Positions 34,531 to 42,445 of a stretch of DNA of 64,000 nucleotides are shown piece after piece. This DNA is from Amycolatopsis solani (GTDB lineage: Bacteria; Actinomycetota; Actinomycetes; Mycobacteriales; Pseudonocardiaceae), in assembly GCF_033441515.1 (NCBI RefSeq), contig NZ_JAWQJT010000003.1:1798001-1862000 (forward strand), written 5' to 3'. Both the position numbers and the translations under genes were made by a program. Every line of letters starts with the position of its first letter. Position 1 is the first letter of the stretch. The notes beneath the pieces are model-generated. The model saw nothing but the letters and a program-made list of their open reading frames with translations, was not told the DNA's origin and made no database searches.

Positions 34531-34561
34531 AGTGGACTTCCCAAGTGTACGAGAAGTGGAC
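34531..34561. promoter_or_regulatory. Candidate MocR/PdxR operator (three direct repeats)
   Basis: AGTGGAC (34531), AGTGTAC (34544) and AGTGGAC (34555) lie in the same orientation between the divergent MocR and PPOX genes, spaced 13 and 11 bp. They resemble the AAGTGG-type motif I recall for corynebacterial PdxR. Confidence 0.55.
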
Positions 34562-34598
34562 GTTTCCCGATGCCACTGCGCCGGGAGACGCTGATCGC

Positions 34599-35243
34599 AT
34601 GCTGTCCACCACGCCCCGCACCACGCTCGGCCGCAAGAAGCACCGCGCGGTGACCGACCGTTCGGCGTTGTACGCGGTCCTCGATGAAGGGCTGATCTGC
34701 CACCTCGGCGTCGTCCGCGACGGCGTCCCGCTGGTCCTCCCGACCGGCTACGGCCGTGACGGCGACACGCTCTACCTGCACGGTTCCACCGGCGCGGCGA
34801 GCCTCCGCACGGCGGCACAGGACCTCGAGGTGTGCGTCACGGTGACGCTCCTCGACGGGATCGTCTACTCGCGCTCGGTGAACAACCACTCGATGAACTA
34901 CCGCAGCGCGGTCATCCTCGGGCCGGCGAAACCGGTCGTGGACGCCGACGCGAAGCTGCACGGCCTCAAGGTGCTCACCGACCACCTCGCCCCGGGCTCC
35001 TGGGAGCACGCGCGCGAGGTGAACGCGAAGGAGTTCGCCGCGGTGAGCGTCCTGGCCCTCGACCTCGGCGAAGCGTCGGTGAAGATGCGCGCCGAGGGAC
35101 CCGGCGACGAGCCCGAGGACGTCGAGGCGGACGCCGCCTGGGCCGGGGTGCTGCCGGTCCGGACCGTCTTCGGCGCGCCCGAGCCGTCCGAAGACCTCTC
35201 CCCCCGCTGGACCACCCCGCCGCACGTCACCGGTCGTGAGTGA
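34599..35243 (+). CDS. PPOX-class flavin-dependent protein
   Basis: A 214-residue protein of the pyridoxamine 5'-phosphate oxidase-like split-barrel family, which binds FMN (or sometimes F420). The opening HRAVTDRSALYAVLDEGLICHLGVVRDGVPLVLPTGYGRDGDTLYLHGS is typical of small nitroreductase-like PPOX proteins. The exact reaction is unknown. A divergent MocR regulator suggests a link to PLP or B6. The C-terminus TGRE lies in the palindromic terminator. Confidence 0.85.
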   Translation: MLSTTPRTTLGRKKHRAVTDRSALYAVLDEGLICHLGVVRDGVPLVLPTGYGRDGDTLYLHGSTGAASLRTAAQDLEVCVTVTLLDGIVYSRSVNNHSMNYRSAVILGPAKPVVDADAKLHGLKVLTDHLAPGSWEHAREVNAKEFAAVSVLALDLGEASVKMRAEGPGDEPEDVEADAAWAGVLPVRTVFGAPEPSEDLSPRWTTPPHVTGRE

Positions 35244-35279
35244 AAAAGAGGGTTCTAACCCTCTTTTTCACTCACGACC
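35232..35279. terminator. Perfect bidirectional palindromic terminator containing both stop codons
   Basis: Arms 35232-35254 and 35257-35279 form a perfect 23-bp stem with a CT loop. The PPOX stop (35241-35243) and the histidine kinase stop (35268-35270) both lie inside it, so the two convergent proteins end in the same residues, GRE. Sister elements are at 11440 and 25503. Confidence 0.9.
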
Positions 35280-36695
35280 CGCCAGCGGGAGCCGCACGGT
35301 GAACGTGGTCCGGCCCGGGGATGACGCCACCGAGACCGTGCCGCCGTGGGCCGTCACCAGGGACTGGACCACCGACAGCCCCAGCCCGGTGCCGCCGTTG
35401 CCGCGGGTGCGGGAGTCGTCGACGCGGAAGAACCGGTCGAAGATCCGCTCCTGATCCGCGAAAGCGATCCCGGGCCCGGCGTCGGTGACCTCGGCGACGG
35501 CGGCACCATCCGAAACCGCCACCGACAGGTGCACCGCGGTACCCGGCGGGGTGTGCACGGCGGCGTTGGCCAGCAGGTTGTCGAGCACCTGCCGCAGCCG
35601 CACCGGATCCGCGGCCACGAACGCCGGCGCCAGCGACGACGTCAGCGGGTGTCCGGGCCGCCCGGCGGCGAACGCATCCGCCGCGTCGCCCGCCAGCTCG
35701 GCCAGGTCGACGCGCTCGGGCCGCAACGGCGTCTCGGCGGCTCGCGCGTCGAGGCGGGCCAGCAGCAGGAGGTCGTCGATGAGCACCGTCATCCGCGCGG
35801 TCTCCTCGCGGATCTTCGCCAGGTGGGCCTCCCGTTCCGCCGGCTCGTTCGCCGCCGCGTAGCGGAAGAGGTCGGCGTAACCGCGGATGGACGTCAGCGG
35901 CGTGCGCAGCTCGTGGGACGCGTCCGCGACGAACCGGCGCAGGCGCTCGTTCGCCTCGGTCTTCGCCGCCAGCGACGTGTCGATGTGCGCGAGCATCACG
36001 TTGAACGCCGTCCGCAGCTCGTCGACTTCGGCGCCGCCGCCGCTGCCGGAGGCCCGCACAGGCAGGTCGGGGTTCGCGGTGAGGTCGTGGGACGCGATGT
36101 CGTGCGCGGTGCCCGCCATGTCGGCCAGCGGGCGCAGGCCGCGGCGCAGGACCAGCCGCCCCACGACGACCAGGACGCCGAGGGCGAGCGAAAAGGCGGC
36201 GACCTCGACCCAGATCAGCTGCTGGACCGTCCCGTCGAGATCCTTCTGGGGCGCGGCCGAGAGCAGCACCGAGCCGTTGTCGACCGGACAGGCGCGGACC
36301 CGGTACGGCCCGTCGTCGTGCAGGTAGATGTTGCGCGTGACGTCGCCGTGCACCGCGTCGGCGGCGATCTTCGCCAGCTGCTTGGCGTCGCCCGGGAGCT
36401 TGCCGCCCGGCTCGGGCGTCGCGACACCGTCGCGCACCTTGTACAGCGCGGAATACCAGGAGTACACCGACTGCGGCGAACCGTGCGTCTCGCGCAGCTG
36501 CGGCAGCTGGGTGTTCTGGCTCTTGGTCAGCTGGTCGTCGAGCCGCCGGTCGAGGTAGCCGTGCATGATCCCGACCATCGTGACGCCGACGACCGCGAAC
36601 ACGGCCAGCGCGAGCGCGCCGAGCCCGAGCGTGATCCGGGTGCCCAGCCGGGTGCGCTGCCAGGCCCCGTACCACTTCGCGAGGAAGCGCTTCAC
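35268..36695 (-). CDS. Sensor histidine kinase
   Basis: A 475-residue kinase. Two membrane helices (about 20-45 and 160-182) enclose an outer sensor loop of about 115 residues. HAMP follows (about 183-245), then the HisKA dimer helix with phospho-His in FVADASHELRTPLTSIRGY, and a HATPase domain (NLLANAAVHTPPG, DAGPGIAF, GNGGTGLGLSVV). The GTG start overlaps the stop of the response-regulator gene. The pair faces a ferric-reductase operon that is the likely target. The last residues GRE come from the shared palindrome. Confidence 0.94.
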   Translation of the reverse strand: MKRFLAKWYGAWQRTRLGTRITLGLGALALAVFAVVGVTMVGIMHGYLDRRLDDQLTKSQNTQLPQLRETHGSPQSVYSWYSALYKVRDGVATPEPGGKLPGDAKQLAKIAADAVHGDVTRNIYLHDDGPYRVRACPVDNGSVLLSAAPQKDLDGTVQQLIWVEVAAFSLALGVLVVVGRLVLRRGLRPLADMAGTAHDIASHDLTANPDLPVRASGSGGGAEVDELRTAFNVMLAHIDTSLAAKTEANERLRRFVADASHELRTPLTSIRGYADLFRYAAANEPAEREAHLAKIREETARMTVLIDDLLLLARLDARAAETPLRPERVDLAELAGDAADAFAAGRPGHPLTSSLAPAFVAADPVRLRQVLDNLLANAAVHTPPGTAVHLSVAVSDGAAVAEVTDAGPGIAFADQERIFDRFFRVDDSRTRGNGGTGLGLSVVQSLVTAHGGTVSVASSPGRTTFTVRLPLAGRE

Positions 36696-37402
36696 CGGTT
36701 GGCCTGGCGCACGACGTACCCGACGCCGCGCACGGTGTGGATCAGCGGTTCGCCGCCGCCCGCGTCGACCTTGCGCCGCAGGTGCGAGATGACCAGTTCG
36801 ACCACATTGGACCGGCCGCCGAAGTCGTATTCCCAGACGTGGTCGAGGATCTGCGCCTTGGTGAGCACCGACGGCGACCGGCGCATGAGGTAGCGCAGCA
36901 GTTCGTACTCGGTCGGGGTCAGCTCGGCCGCGCGCTCGCCGCGGCGGACCTCGCGGGTGTCCTCGTCCAGCGTGAGGTCCCCGACCCGCAGCACGGCGCC
37001 GCGCGCCGCGGCCTGGACTCCGCCGTGGCTACGGCGCAGCACCGCGCGCAGCCGCGCCATCAGCTCCTCGACGGAAAACGGTTTCACCAGGTAGTCGTCA
37101 CCCCCGCGGGTGAGCCCGGCGATCCGGTCGGACGTCGCGTCCTTGGCCGTGAGGAACACCACGGGCACCGCGTTGCCGTGCTCGCGCAGGCGGTCCAGCA
37201 CGGTGAAGCCGTCGAGGTCGGGCAGCATCAGGTCGAGCACGACGATGTCCGGGTCGAACGCGGCCGCCTCGGTCAGCGCGGCCTTGCCGGAGCCGGCCGT
37301 GACCGCCTGCCAGCCCTCGTACCGGGCGACGGTGGCGACGAGGTCGGCGATGTGCGGCTCGTCGTCGACGACGAGCAGGCGCACGGTCTCGGAGCTCTGC
37401 AC
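36692..37402 (-). CDS. OmpR-family response regulator
   Basis: A 236-residue regulator with a receiver domain (VVDDEP; phospho-Asp in VVLDLMLPDLDG, near residue 57) and an OmpR-type winged helix (LTPTEYELLRYLMRRSPSVLTKAQILDHVW...VVELVISHLRRKVD). GTG 37402 is chosen for domain fit. It is coupled to the histidine kinase (GTGA overlap) and divergent from the ferric-reductase operon, where two direct repeats with an 11-bp step form a fitting binding site. Confidence 0.94.
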   Translation of the reverse strand: MQSSETVRLLVVDDEPHIADLVATVARYEGWQAVTAGSGKAALTEAAAFDPDIVVLDLMLPDLDGFTVLDRLREHGNAVPVVFLTAKDATSDRIAGLTRGGDDYLVKPFSVEELMARLRAVLRRSHGGVQAAARGAVLRVGDLTLDEDTREVRRGERAAELTPTEYELLRYLMRRSPSVLTKAQILDHVWEYDFGGRSNVVELVISHLRRKVDAGGGEPLIHTVRGVGYVVRQANR

Positions 37403-37451
37403 TCCCCCATCTTCTCCCGGCGCGCGCGAAGCGGGCGAGCCGTGGCGCGGG

Positions 37452-37469
37452 CCGACAGGAATCCGACAG
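37452..37469. promoter_or_regulatory. Putative response-regulator box
   Basis: CCGACAG (37452-37458) repeats at 37463-37469 with an 11-bp step, the direct-repeat geometry bound by OmpR/PhoB-type dimers. It lies between the divergent two-component and reductase operons. Confidence 0.6.
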
Positions 37470-37476
37470 CCCGCAC

Positions 37477-37509
37477 CCAGACTCGCCACAGGCTGCGTGG
37501 CGAGTCTGG
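37477..37509. promoter_or_regulatory. Long hairpin before the reductase operon
   Basis: A perfect 13-bp stem (37477-37489 with 37497-37509, 7-nt loop) lies between the response-regulator box and the reductase start (37541). It could be an operator for another protein or a structure in the 5' leader. Confidence 0.5.
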
Positions 37510-37540
37510 CCTTCGTGAACCGAAACCGAAGGGGATCCGT

Positions 37541-38896
37541 GTGACCACCATGACGCAGACCGCCGAGGCCGCGCGCCCGGCGATCCGCCCCCGGATCGCC
37601 GCGAAATCCGGCCTCTTCACCTTCCTGGGCGCCAACGTGGCGGCCGTCACCGCGCTGTTCGCGCAGGCCGGCCTGTCGCAGAACGTGCTGATCAGCATCG
37701 GGCGGCTGGCCGGCATGTACGGCGCGCTCGCCATGGCGTTCCAGCTGCTGCTCGTGGCCCGGCTGCCGTGGCTGGACCGGCGGATCGGGATGGACCGGCT
37801 CACCACCTGGCACCGCTGGACCGGCTTCACGATCCTGTGGACCCTGCTCGCGCACCTGGTGTTCATCGCCTTCGGCTACGCGGAGGTGACGAGCAAGGGC
37901 GTCGTCGACGAGCTGGTCGAGATGGCGAACACCCTCGAAGGCATCCTGCGCGCGCTGGTCGCGTTCGCGGTGATCCTGATCGTGGGCGCCGCTTCGGCGA
38001 AGTTCGCGCGCAAGCGGCTGGCCTACGAGACGTGGCACTTCATCCACCTCTACACCTACGCCGCCATCGTGCTGGCGTTCACCCACCAGATCGCGCTCGG
38101 GACGTCGTTCGCGAGCGCGCCGACGGCGAAGGCGTACTGGTGGACGATGTGGCTGGGCGCCGGTGCGGCCGTGCTCGCCGGCCGCGTCGTGCTCCCGCTG
38201 TGGCGCAACGTGCGTCACCAGCTGCGCGTCACCGCGGTCGTTTCCGAGGCCCCGGACGTCGTTTCCGTGTACATGACCGGCAAGCACCTCGACAAGATGC
38301 CGGCGCGGGCGGGCCAGTTCTTCCTGTGGCGGTTCCTCACGAAGGACCGCTGGTGGCAGGCCAACCCGTTCTCGCTGTCCGCCGCGCCCGACGGCCGCAC
38401 GCTGCGGCTGACCGCGAAGGCGCTCGGCGACGCCAGCGCGTCGCTGCGGAACCTGCGGGTCGGGACGCGCGTGTTCGCCGAAGGCCCGTACGGCGCCTTC
38501 ACGACCATCCACCAGCGACGGCCGAACGCGCTGCTCGTGGCGGGCGGGGTCGGCATCACGCCGATCCGCGCGCTGCTGGAGGACATCGACGGGCACGTCG
38601 TCGTGCTGTACCGGGTGCGCTCGCAGGCCGACGCGGTGCTCCTGCCGGAGCTGAACGGGCTGGCCAAGGCCCGCGGCGCCGACATCAGCGTCCTCACCGG
38701 ACCGGACCAGGCGGTCGGCCCGCGCGGGGCGATGCTCGGACCGGCGAACCTGCACATGATGGTGCCGGACGTGCACGACCGGGACGTGTTCGTCTGCGGC
38801 CCGCCGGGGATGACGTCGGCCGTGCTGCGCAGCCTGCGCGAGCTGAAGGTGCCGAAGACCCAGGTCCACGCCGAACGCTTCAGCCTCGCGGCCTAG
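37541..38896 (+). CDS. Ferric-reductase-like transmembrane flavoprotein
   Basis: A 451-residue membrane oxidoreductase. About six membrane helices carry heme-ligand histidines (TTWHRWTGFTILWTLLAHL and YETWHFIHLYTYAAIVLAFTHQ). The C-terminal half is a ferredoxin-NADP reductase-type FAD/NAD module (NPFSLSAAP; GGVGITPIRALL; VCGPPGM). It should pass electrons from NAD(P)H across the membrane. GTG 37541 follows GAAGGGG. It is the first gene of an operon with an FMN-binding protein and ApbE, and is divergent from a two-component system. Confidence 0.92.
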   Translation: MTTMTQTAEAARPAIRPRIAAKSGLFTFLGANVAAVTALFAQAGLSQNVLISIGRLAGMYGALAMAFQLLLVARLPWLDRRIGMDRLTTWHRWTGFTILWTLLAHLVFIAFGYAEVTSKGVVDELVEMANTLEGILRALVAFAVILIVGAASAKFARKRLAYETWHFIHLYTYAAIVLAFTHQIALGTSFASAPTAKAYWWTMWLGAGAAVLAGRVVLPLWRNVRHQLRVTAVVSEAPDVVSVYMTGKHLDKMPARAGQFFLWRFLTKDRWWQANPFSLSAAPDGRTLRLTAKALGDASASLRNLRVGTRVFAEGPYGAFTTIHQRRPNALLVAGGVGITPIRALLEDIDGHVVVLYRVRSQADAVLLPELNGLAKARGADISVLTGPDQAVGPRGAMLGPANLHMMVPDVHDRDVFVCGPPGMTSAVLRSLRELKVPKTQVHAERFSLAA

Positions 38897-38909
38897 GGGG
38901 AGTTCCACC

Positions 38910-39353
38910 GTGAAGAAGACCATTTTCGTCGTCGCGCTCTCGATCGCCGGGTTCATCGCGGTCTGGCGGTTCGAGCCGGGGCCGGTGCACAACACCGCCG
39001 CCGTCGCGCAGGCGCCGCCCAGCGCCGGCGCGACGGCCACCCCGGCGGCGCCGTCGACCGCACCCTCCACTTCGGACAGTCCGGACGCGACGGTGACCAC
39101 GCAGGGTTCGGCGGAGTCCAGCAAGTACGGCGTCGTGCAGGTCCAGGTGACCTTCACCGGTTCGCGGCTCACCGCGATCACCCTGCTGCAGGCGCCGAAC
39201 GAAGGCCGCGCGCTCACCGCGTTGCCGCGGCTGCAGGAAGAAGCGATGCAGGCGCAGAGCGCGGACATCGACACGATCACCGGCGCGACCGAGACCAGCG
39301 AGTCGTACAAGACGTCGCTGCAGGCCGCGATCGACGCGCGGGGGAACCGATGA
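38910..39353 (+). CDS. FMN-binding (flavinylated) extracytoplasmic protein
   Basis: A 147-residue protein with an N-terminal membrane anchor, a Ser/Thr/Pro-rich linker and an FMN-binding domain. The target motif for covalent FMN attachment (D-x-x-T-G-A-T) reads DTITGAT, so FMN would be linked to Thr127. It is the probable electron acceptor of the upstream reductase. The GTG has GGGGGAG before it; the end overlaps the ApbE start (ATGA). Confidence 0.9.
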   Translation: MKKTIFVVALSIAGFIAVWRFEPGPVHNTAAVAQAPPSAGATATPAAPSTAPSTSDSPDATVTTQGSAESSKYGVVQVQVTFTGSRLTAITLLQAPNEGRALTALPRLQEEAMQAQSADIDTITGATETSESYKTSLQAAIDARGNR

Positions 39354-40090
39354 GCACCCGCGTCGAGCAGATCATGGGCCTGCCGATCTCCCTCGACCTG
39401 CGAGACGATGACGACTTCACCGAGGTCGTCGACGACGTCTTCGCCTGGTTCCACGACGTCGACGCGCGGTTCAGCCCGTTCAGGGAGGACAGCGAGGTCA
39501 GCCGGTACGACCGCGGCGAACTCGCGGCCGCCGGCCTGAGCGACGACCTCCTGGAGGTGCTGGAGCTCTGCGCGTACTACGAGCAGCTCTCCGGCGGCGC
39601 ATTCCGGGCGCGGCTGCCCGGGCGCGGCCTCGACCCGTGCGCGGTGGTGAAGGGCTGGGCGGTGCAGCGCGCCGCCGACATGCTGAAGGCCGAGGGCGCG
39701 ACGACGTTCTGCCTCAACGCGGGCGGCGACGTCGTCACCGCGGGCGAGCCGGAGCCCGGCCGCCCGTGGCGGGTCGGCGTCCGCCACCCCGAGCAGCCGC
39801 TGGCGGTGTGCGCGGTGCTGGAGTCGCGCAACGGCGCGATCGCGACGTCGGCGGCGTACGAGCGCGGCTCGCACATCCTCGACGGCCGCTCCGGCACCCC
39901 CGCGACGGGACTGATGAGCGTCACGGTCGTGGCCGGGGACCTGGTCACGGCGGACGCGCTCGCCACGGCGGCGTTCGCGATGGGCGAGGAGGGCATCACG
40001 TGGGCGGCCGACCGGCCGGACTGCGAGATCCTCATCGTCGACGACAGCCGCCGCGTGCACCGGACGGCGGGGCTGGCGCTGGCTTCCTGA
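39350..40090 (+). CDS. apbE: FAD:protein FMN transferase (ApbE family)
   Basis: A 246-residue ApbE enzyme that transfers FMN from FAD to Thr of proteins like the one encoded just upstream. Motifs: FSPFREDSEVSRYDRGE at the start, AVVKGWAVQRAADML, CLNAGGDVVTAG, and ATSAAYERGSHILDGRSG, with late VTADALATAAFAMG. It lacks an obvious signal peptide, so it may act in the cytoplasm or be exported by an unrecognised route. It overlaps the previous gene (ATGA). Confidence 0.94.
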   Translation: MSTRVEQIMGLPISLDLRDDDDFTEVVDDVFAWFHDVDARFSPFREDSEVSRYDRGELAAAGLSDDLLEVLELCAYYEQLSGGAFRARLPGRGLDPCAVVKGWAVQRAADMLKAEGATTFCLNAGGDVVTAGEPEPGRPWRVGVRHPEQPLAVCAVLESRNGAIATSAAYERGSHILDGRSGTPATGLMSVTVVAGDLVTADALATAAFAMGEEGITWAADRPDCEILIVDDSRRVHRTAGLALAS

Positions 40091-40154
40091 AATCGGCTCG
40101 CCCCGGCGCTTCGGCTGAGCCAGACTCGGCGGCACCCGTCTGCCGAGGAGTGCC

Positions 40155-40535
40155 ATGCCTTCGTCCGTCCTGCACGTGTCCGTCGACTGCGCCGACCCGT
40201 ACCAGCTGTGCCAGTTCTGGAGCGAAGTCACCGGGAAGCCGGTCCCCGAGGAGGACCAGCCCGGGGACGACGAATGCGGCATCGAGCTCGAGGGCGGCAT
40301 CGACCTGCTGTTCCTGCGGGTGCCCGAGCCGAAGACGGTGAAGAACCGGCTCCACGTCTGCCTGCAGCCGGACATCGCCCGCGACGACGAGGTCGAGCGC
40401 ATCCTCGGCCTGGGCGCGACGCTGGTGAACGACCTCCGCAAGCCCGACGGCACCGGCTGGGCGGTGCTGGCGGACCCCGAAGGCAACGAGTTCTGCGTGC
40501 TGCGCAGCGCGGCCGAACGCGCGGCGACGTCGTGA
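40155..40535 (+). CDS. VOC (glyoxalase-like) protein
   Basis: A 126-residue protein of the vicinal oxygen chelate fold, one module of a usually dimeric protein. The metal-type His of HVSVDCADPYQ and the repeated beta-alpha-beta pattern (LGATLVNDLRKPDGTGWAVLADPEGNEFCVL) are typical. Many such proteins are antibiotic-binding or dioxygenase-like, so the role is open. The ATG follows GAGGAG; the end overlaps the methyltransferase start (GTGA). Confidence 0.85.
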   Translation: MPSSVLHVSVDCADPYQLCQFWSEVTGKPVPEEDQPGDDECGIELEGGIDLLFLRVPEPKTVKNRLHVCLQPDIARDDEVERILGLGATLVNDLRKPDGTGWAVLADPEGNEFCVLRSAAERAATS

Positions 40536-41356
40536 CGGACTCGTTCGCCGTCAACAAGGCCAACTGGGACGAACGCGCGGCGCTGCACGCGGCTTCGCCG
40601 GACTACAACTTCGCGGACTTCGCCGCGGATCCCGGTTACCTGAGCGGCGTCGTGCGGTTCGACCGGCCACGCCTGGGCGACCTCACCGGGCTGCGCGCGG
40701 TGCACCTCCAGTGCCACATCGGCACCGACACGGTGTCGCTTTCGCGGCTGGGCGCTTCGATGACGGGCCTGGACTTCTCGGGCGCGGCACTGGCGGAAGC
40801 ACGGAAGCTCGCCGCGGCGGCGGGCGCGTCGATCGACTTCCACGAGGCCGACGTCCACGACGCCGTCGAAGTGCTGGGCGCCGGCGCGTTCGACCTCGTC
40901 TACACCGGGATCGGGGCGCTGTGCTGGCTGCCTTCGGCCGCGCGCTGGGCGGCGGTGGTCGCGGGCCTGCTGCGCCCGGGCGGGCGGCTGTTCATCCGCG
41001 AAGGCCATCCGATGCTGTGGTCGCTCGATGAGACGACCGACCCGGCGGCGCCGCGGTACCCGTACTTCGAGCACGCCGAGCCGCTGGTGTTCGACGAGCC
41101 CGAGACCTACGTCGCCACCGACCGGCCGCTGACCAACAGCGTGACCCACTCGTGGAACCACTCGCTCGGCGAGATCATCACCGCGCTGCTGGACAACGGG
41201 CTCACGCTGACGGCGTTCACCGAGCACGACAGCGTGCCGTGGAACGCGATCCCCGGCCAGATGACGCACGACGAAGCCGCCGACGAATGGCGGATGAAGG
41301 ACACGCCGTCGCGGGTCGCGGCGAGCTACACGCTCCAGGCGGTCAAGAACGGCTGA
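40532..41356 (+). CDS. Class I SAM-dependent methyltransferase
   Basis: A 274-residue methyltransferase with motif I VHLQCHIGTDTVSLSRLGASMTGLDFS (the Cys/His-containing variant of GxGxG) and motif IV AFDLVYTGIGALCWLP. The target is unknown. The GTG overlaps the VOC stop (GTGA), so the two are coupled. Confidence 0.86.
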   Translation: MTDSFAVNKANWDERAALHAASPDYNFADFAADPGYLSGVVRFDRPRLGDLTGLRAVHLQCHIGTDTVSLSRLGASMTGLDFSGAALAEARKLAAAAGASIDFHEADVHDAVEVLGAGAFDLVYTGIGALCWLPSAARWAAVVAGLLRPGGRLFIREGHPMLWSLDETTDPAAPRYPYFEHAEPLVFDEPETYVATDRPLTNSVTHSWNHSLGEIITALLDNGLTLTAFTEHDSVPWNAIPGQMTHDEAADEWRMKDTPSRVAASYTLQAVKNG

Positions 41357-41370
41357 ATAGGGTGGGCCGC

Positions 41371-42345
41371 ATGCCCTTGATCGCGGTCGCCACCCTCGGC
41401 GGGACCATCTCGATGGCGCCGGTCCCCGGAACCGGCGCCGTGCCCCGGCTCGGCGCGGCCGAGCTGATCGGCGCGCTCGGCGACCTGCCGATGGACGTCC
41501 TCGCGGAAAGCCTCGCGGGGATCGGCAGCGCGTCGCTGGACTTCGCGACGCTGCTGCGGTGCCGCGACTGGGGCCTGCGGCAAGAGGCCGACGGGTTCGT
41601 CGTCGTGCAGGGCACCGACACCCTCGAGGAGACCGCGTACTTCCTCGACCTGTGCTGGCCGTCGGAGATCCCGGTGGTCGTCACCGGCGCGATGCGCCAC
41701 GCGGGCCTGCTCAGCCCGGACGGCCCGGCGAACCTGCGGGGTGCCCTGACGGTGGCGGCCGCTCCCCGCAGCCGCGGCCGGGGCGCGCTGGTGACGCTGA
41801 ACGACGACGTCCACGCGGCGCGGTGGGTGCGGAAGGGGCATTCGAACCACCTGGACGCGTTCACGTCGGCGCCCGCGGGGCCGCTGGGCATGGTCGTGGA
41901 GCACGCGGTGCACTGGTTCCACCCGTCGCCGCCGCGGCCGTCCGTGCTCACCGGCGAGGACTTCGGCGGGCTGGTCCCGGTGGTCGAAGCGGGTCTCGAC
42001 GACTCGGGCGCGGTGCTGGCCCACGTGGCCACGCAACCCGGCGTCCGCGGGATCGTGCTGGCGGCGACGGGCGTGGGCCACGTGTCTTCGGGCACCGCCG
42101 ACGTGGTGTCGCGGCTGGTGGGTTCGCTGCCGGTGGTGGTCGCTTCGCGGACCGGCGCGGGCCCGACGCTGCGTTCGACGTACGGCTTCCACGGTTCGGA
42201 GTCGAGCCTGATCGCGATGGGCGCGACGATGGCGGGCTGGCTGGACGCGCGCAAGTCCCGGATCCTGCTGCACGCGCTGCTGGCGTCCGGCGCCGACCGG
42301 GAAGGGATCGAGCGCGAGTTCCGCCTGCGCGGCGACCTGGACTGA
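41371..42345 (+). CDS. L-asparaginase family protein
   Basis: A 324-residue amidohydrolase with both Thr motifs: TLGGTISM (Thr12) and VQGTDTLEETAYF, and the late STYGFHGSE region. It should convert L-asparagine to aspartate; a glutaminase side activity is possible. There is no signal peptide, so it is cytoplasmic. ATG 41371 is used. It is followed by a 30-bp-period element rather than a simple terminator. Confidence 0.9.
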   Translation: MPLIAVATLGGTISMAPVPGTGAVPRLGAAELIGALGDLPMDVLAESLAGIGSASLDFATLLRCRDWGLRQEADGFVVVQGTDTLEETAYFLDLCWPSEIPVVVTGAMRHAGLLSPDGPANLRGALTVAAAPRSRGRGALVTLNDDVHAARWVRKGHSNHLDAFTSAPAGPLGMVVEHAVHWFHPSPPRPSVLTGEDFGGLVPVVEAGLDDSGAVLAHVATQPGVRGIVLAATGVGHVSSGTADVVSRLVGSLPVVVASRTGAGPTLRSTYGFHGSESSLIAMGATMAGWLDARKSRILLHALLASGADREGIEREFRLRGDLD

Positions 42346-42359
42346 CGCGGGTCAAGCGC

Positions 42360-42436
42360 CCCAATGTGGCGTTCGGTGCGTCCAGCGCACCCAATGTGGC
42401 GTTCGGTGCGTCTGACGCACCCAATGCCACATTGGG
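42360..42436. repeat. 30-bp-period palindromic element between convergent genes
   Basis: CCCAATGTGGCG starts at 42360 and 42390 (30 bp apart). The second copy is the left arm (42390-42412) of a 23-bp stem with a 1-nt loop and two mismatches (right arm 42414-42436). It is nearly identical to 17628-17704 inside the caspase gene. It lies 14 nt after the asparaginase stop and 9 nt from the cysteine dioxygenase stop, so it could serve as a terminator. Confidence 0.85.
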
Positions 42437-42445
42437 GCGCTTGGG

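Noticed and set aside
36692..41269. A minus-strand open frame of about 1500 codons.
   Set aside because: Only its 3' part (from 37402) is a real response regulator; the rest is antisense to the reductase, ApbE, VOC and methyltransferase genes.
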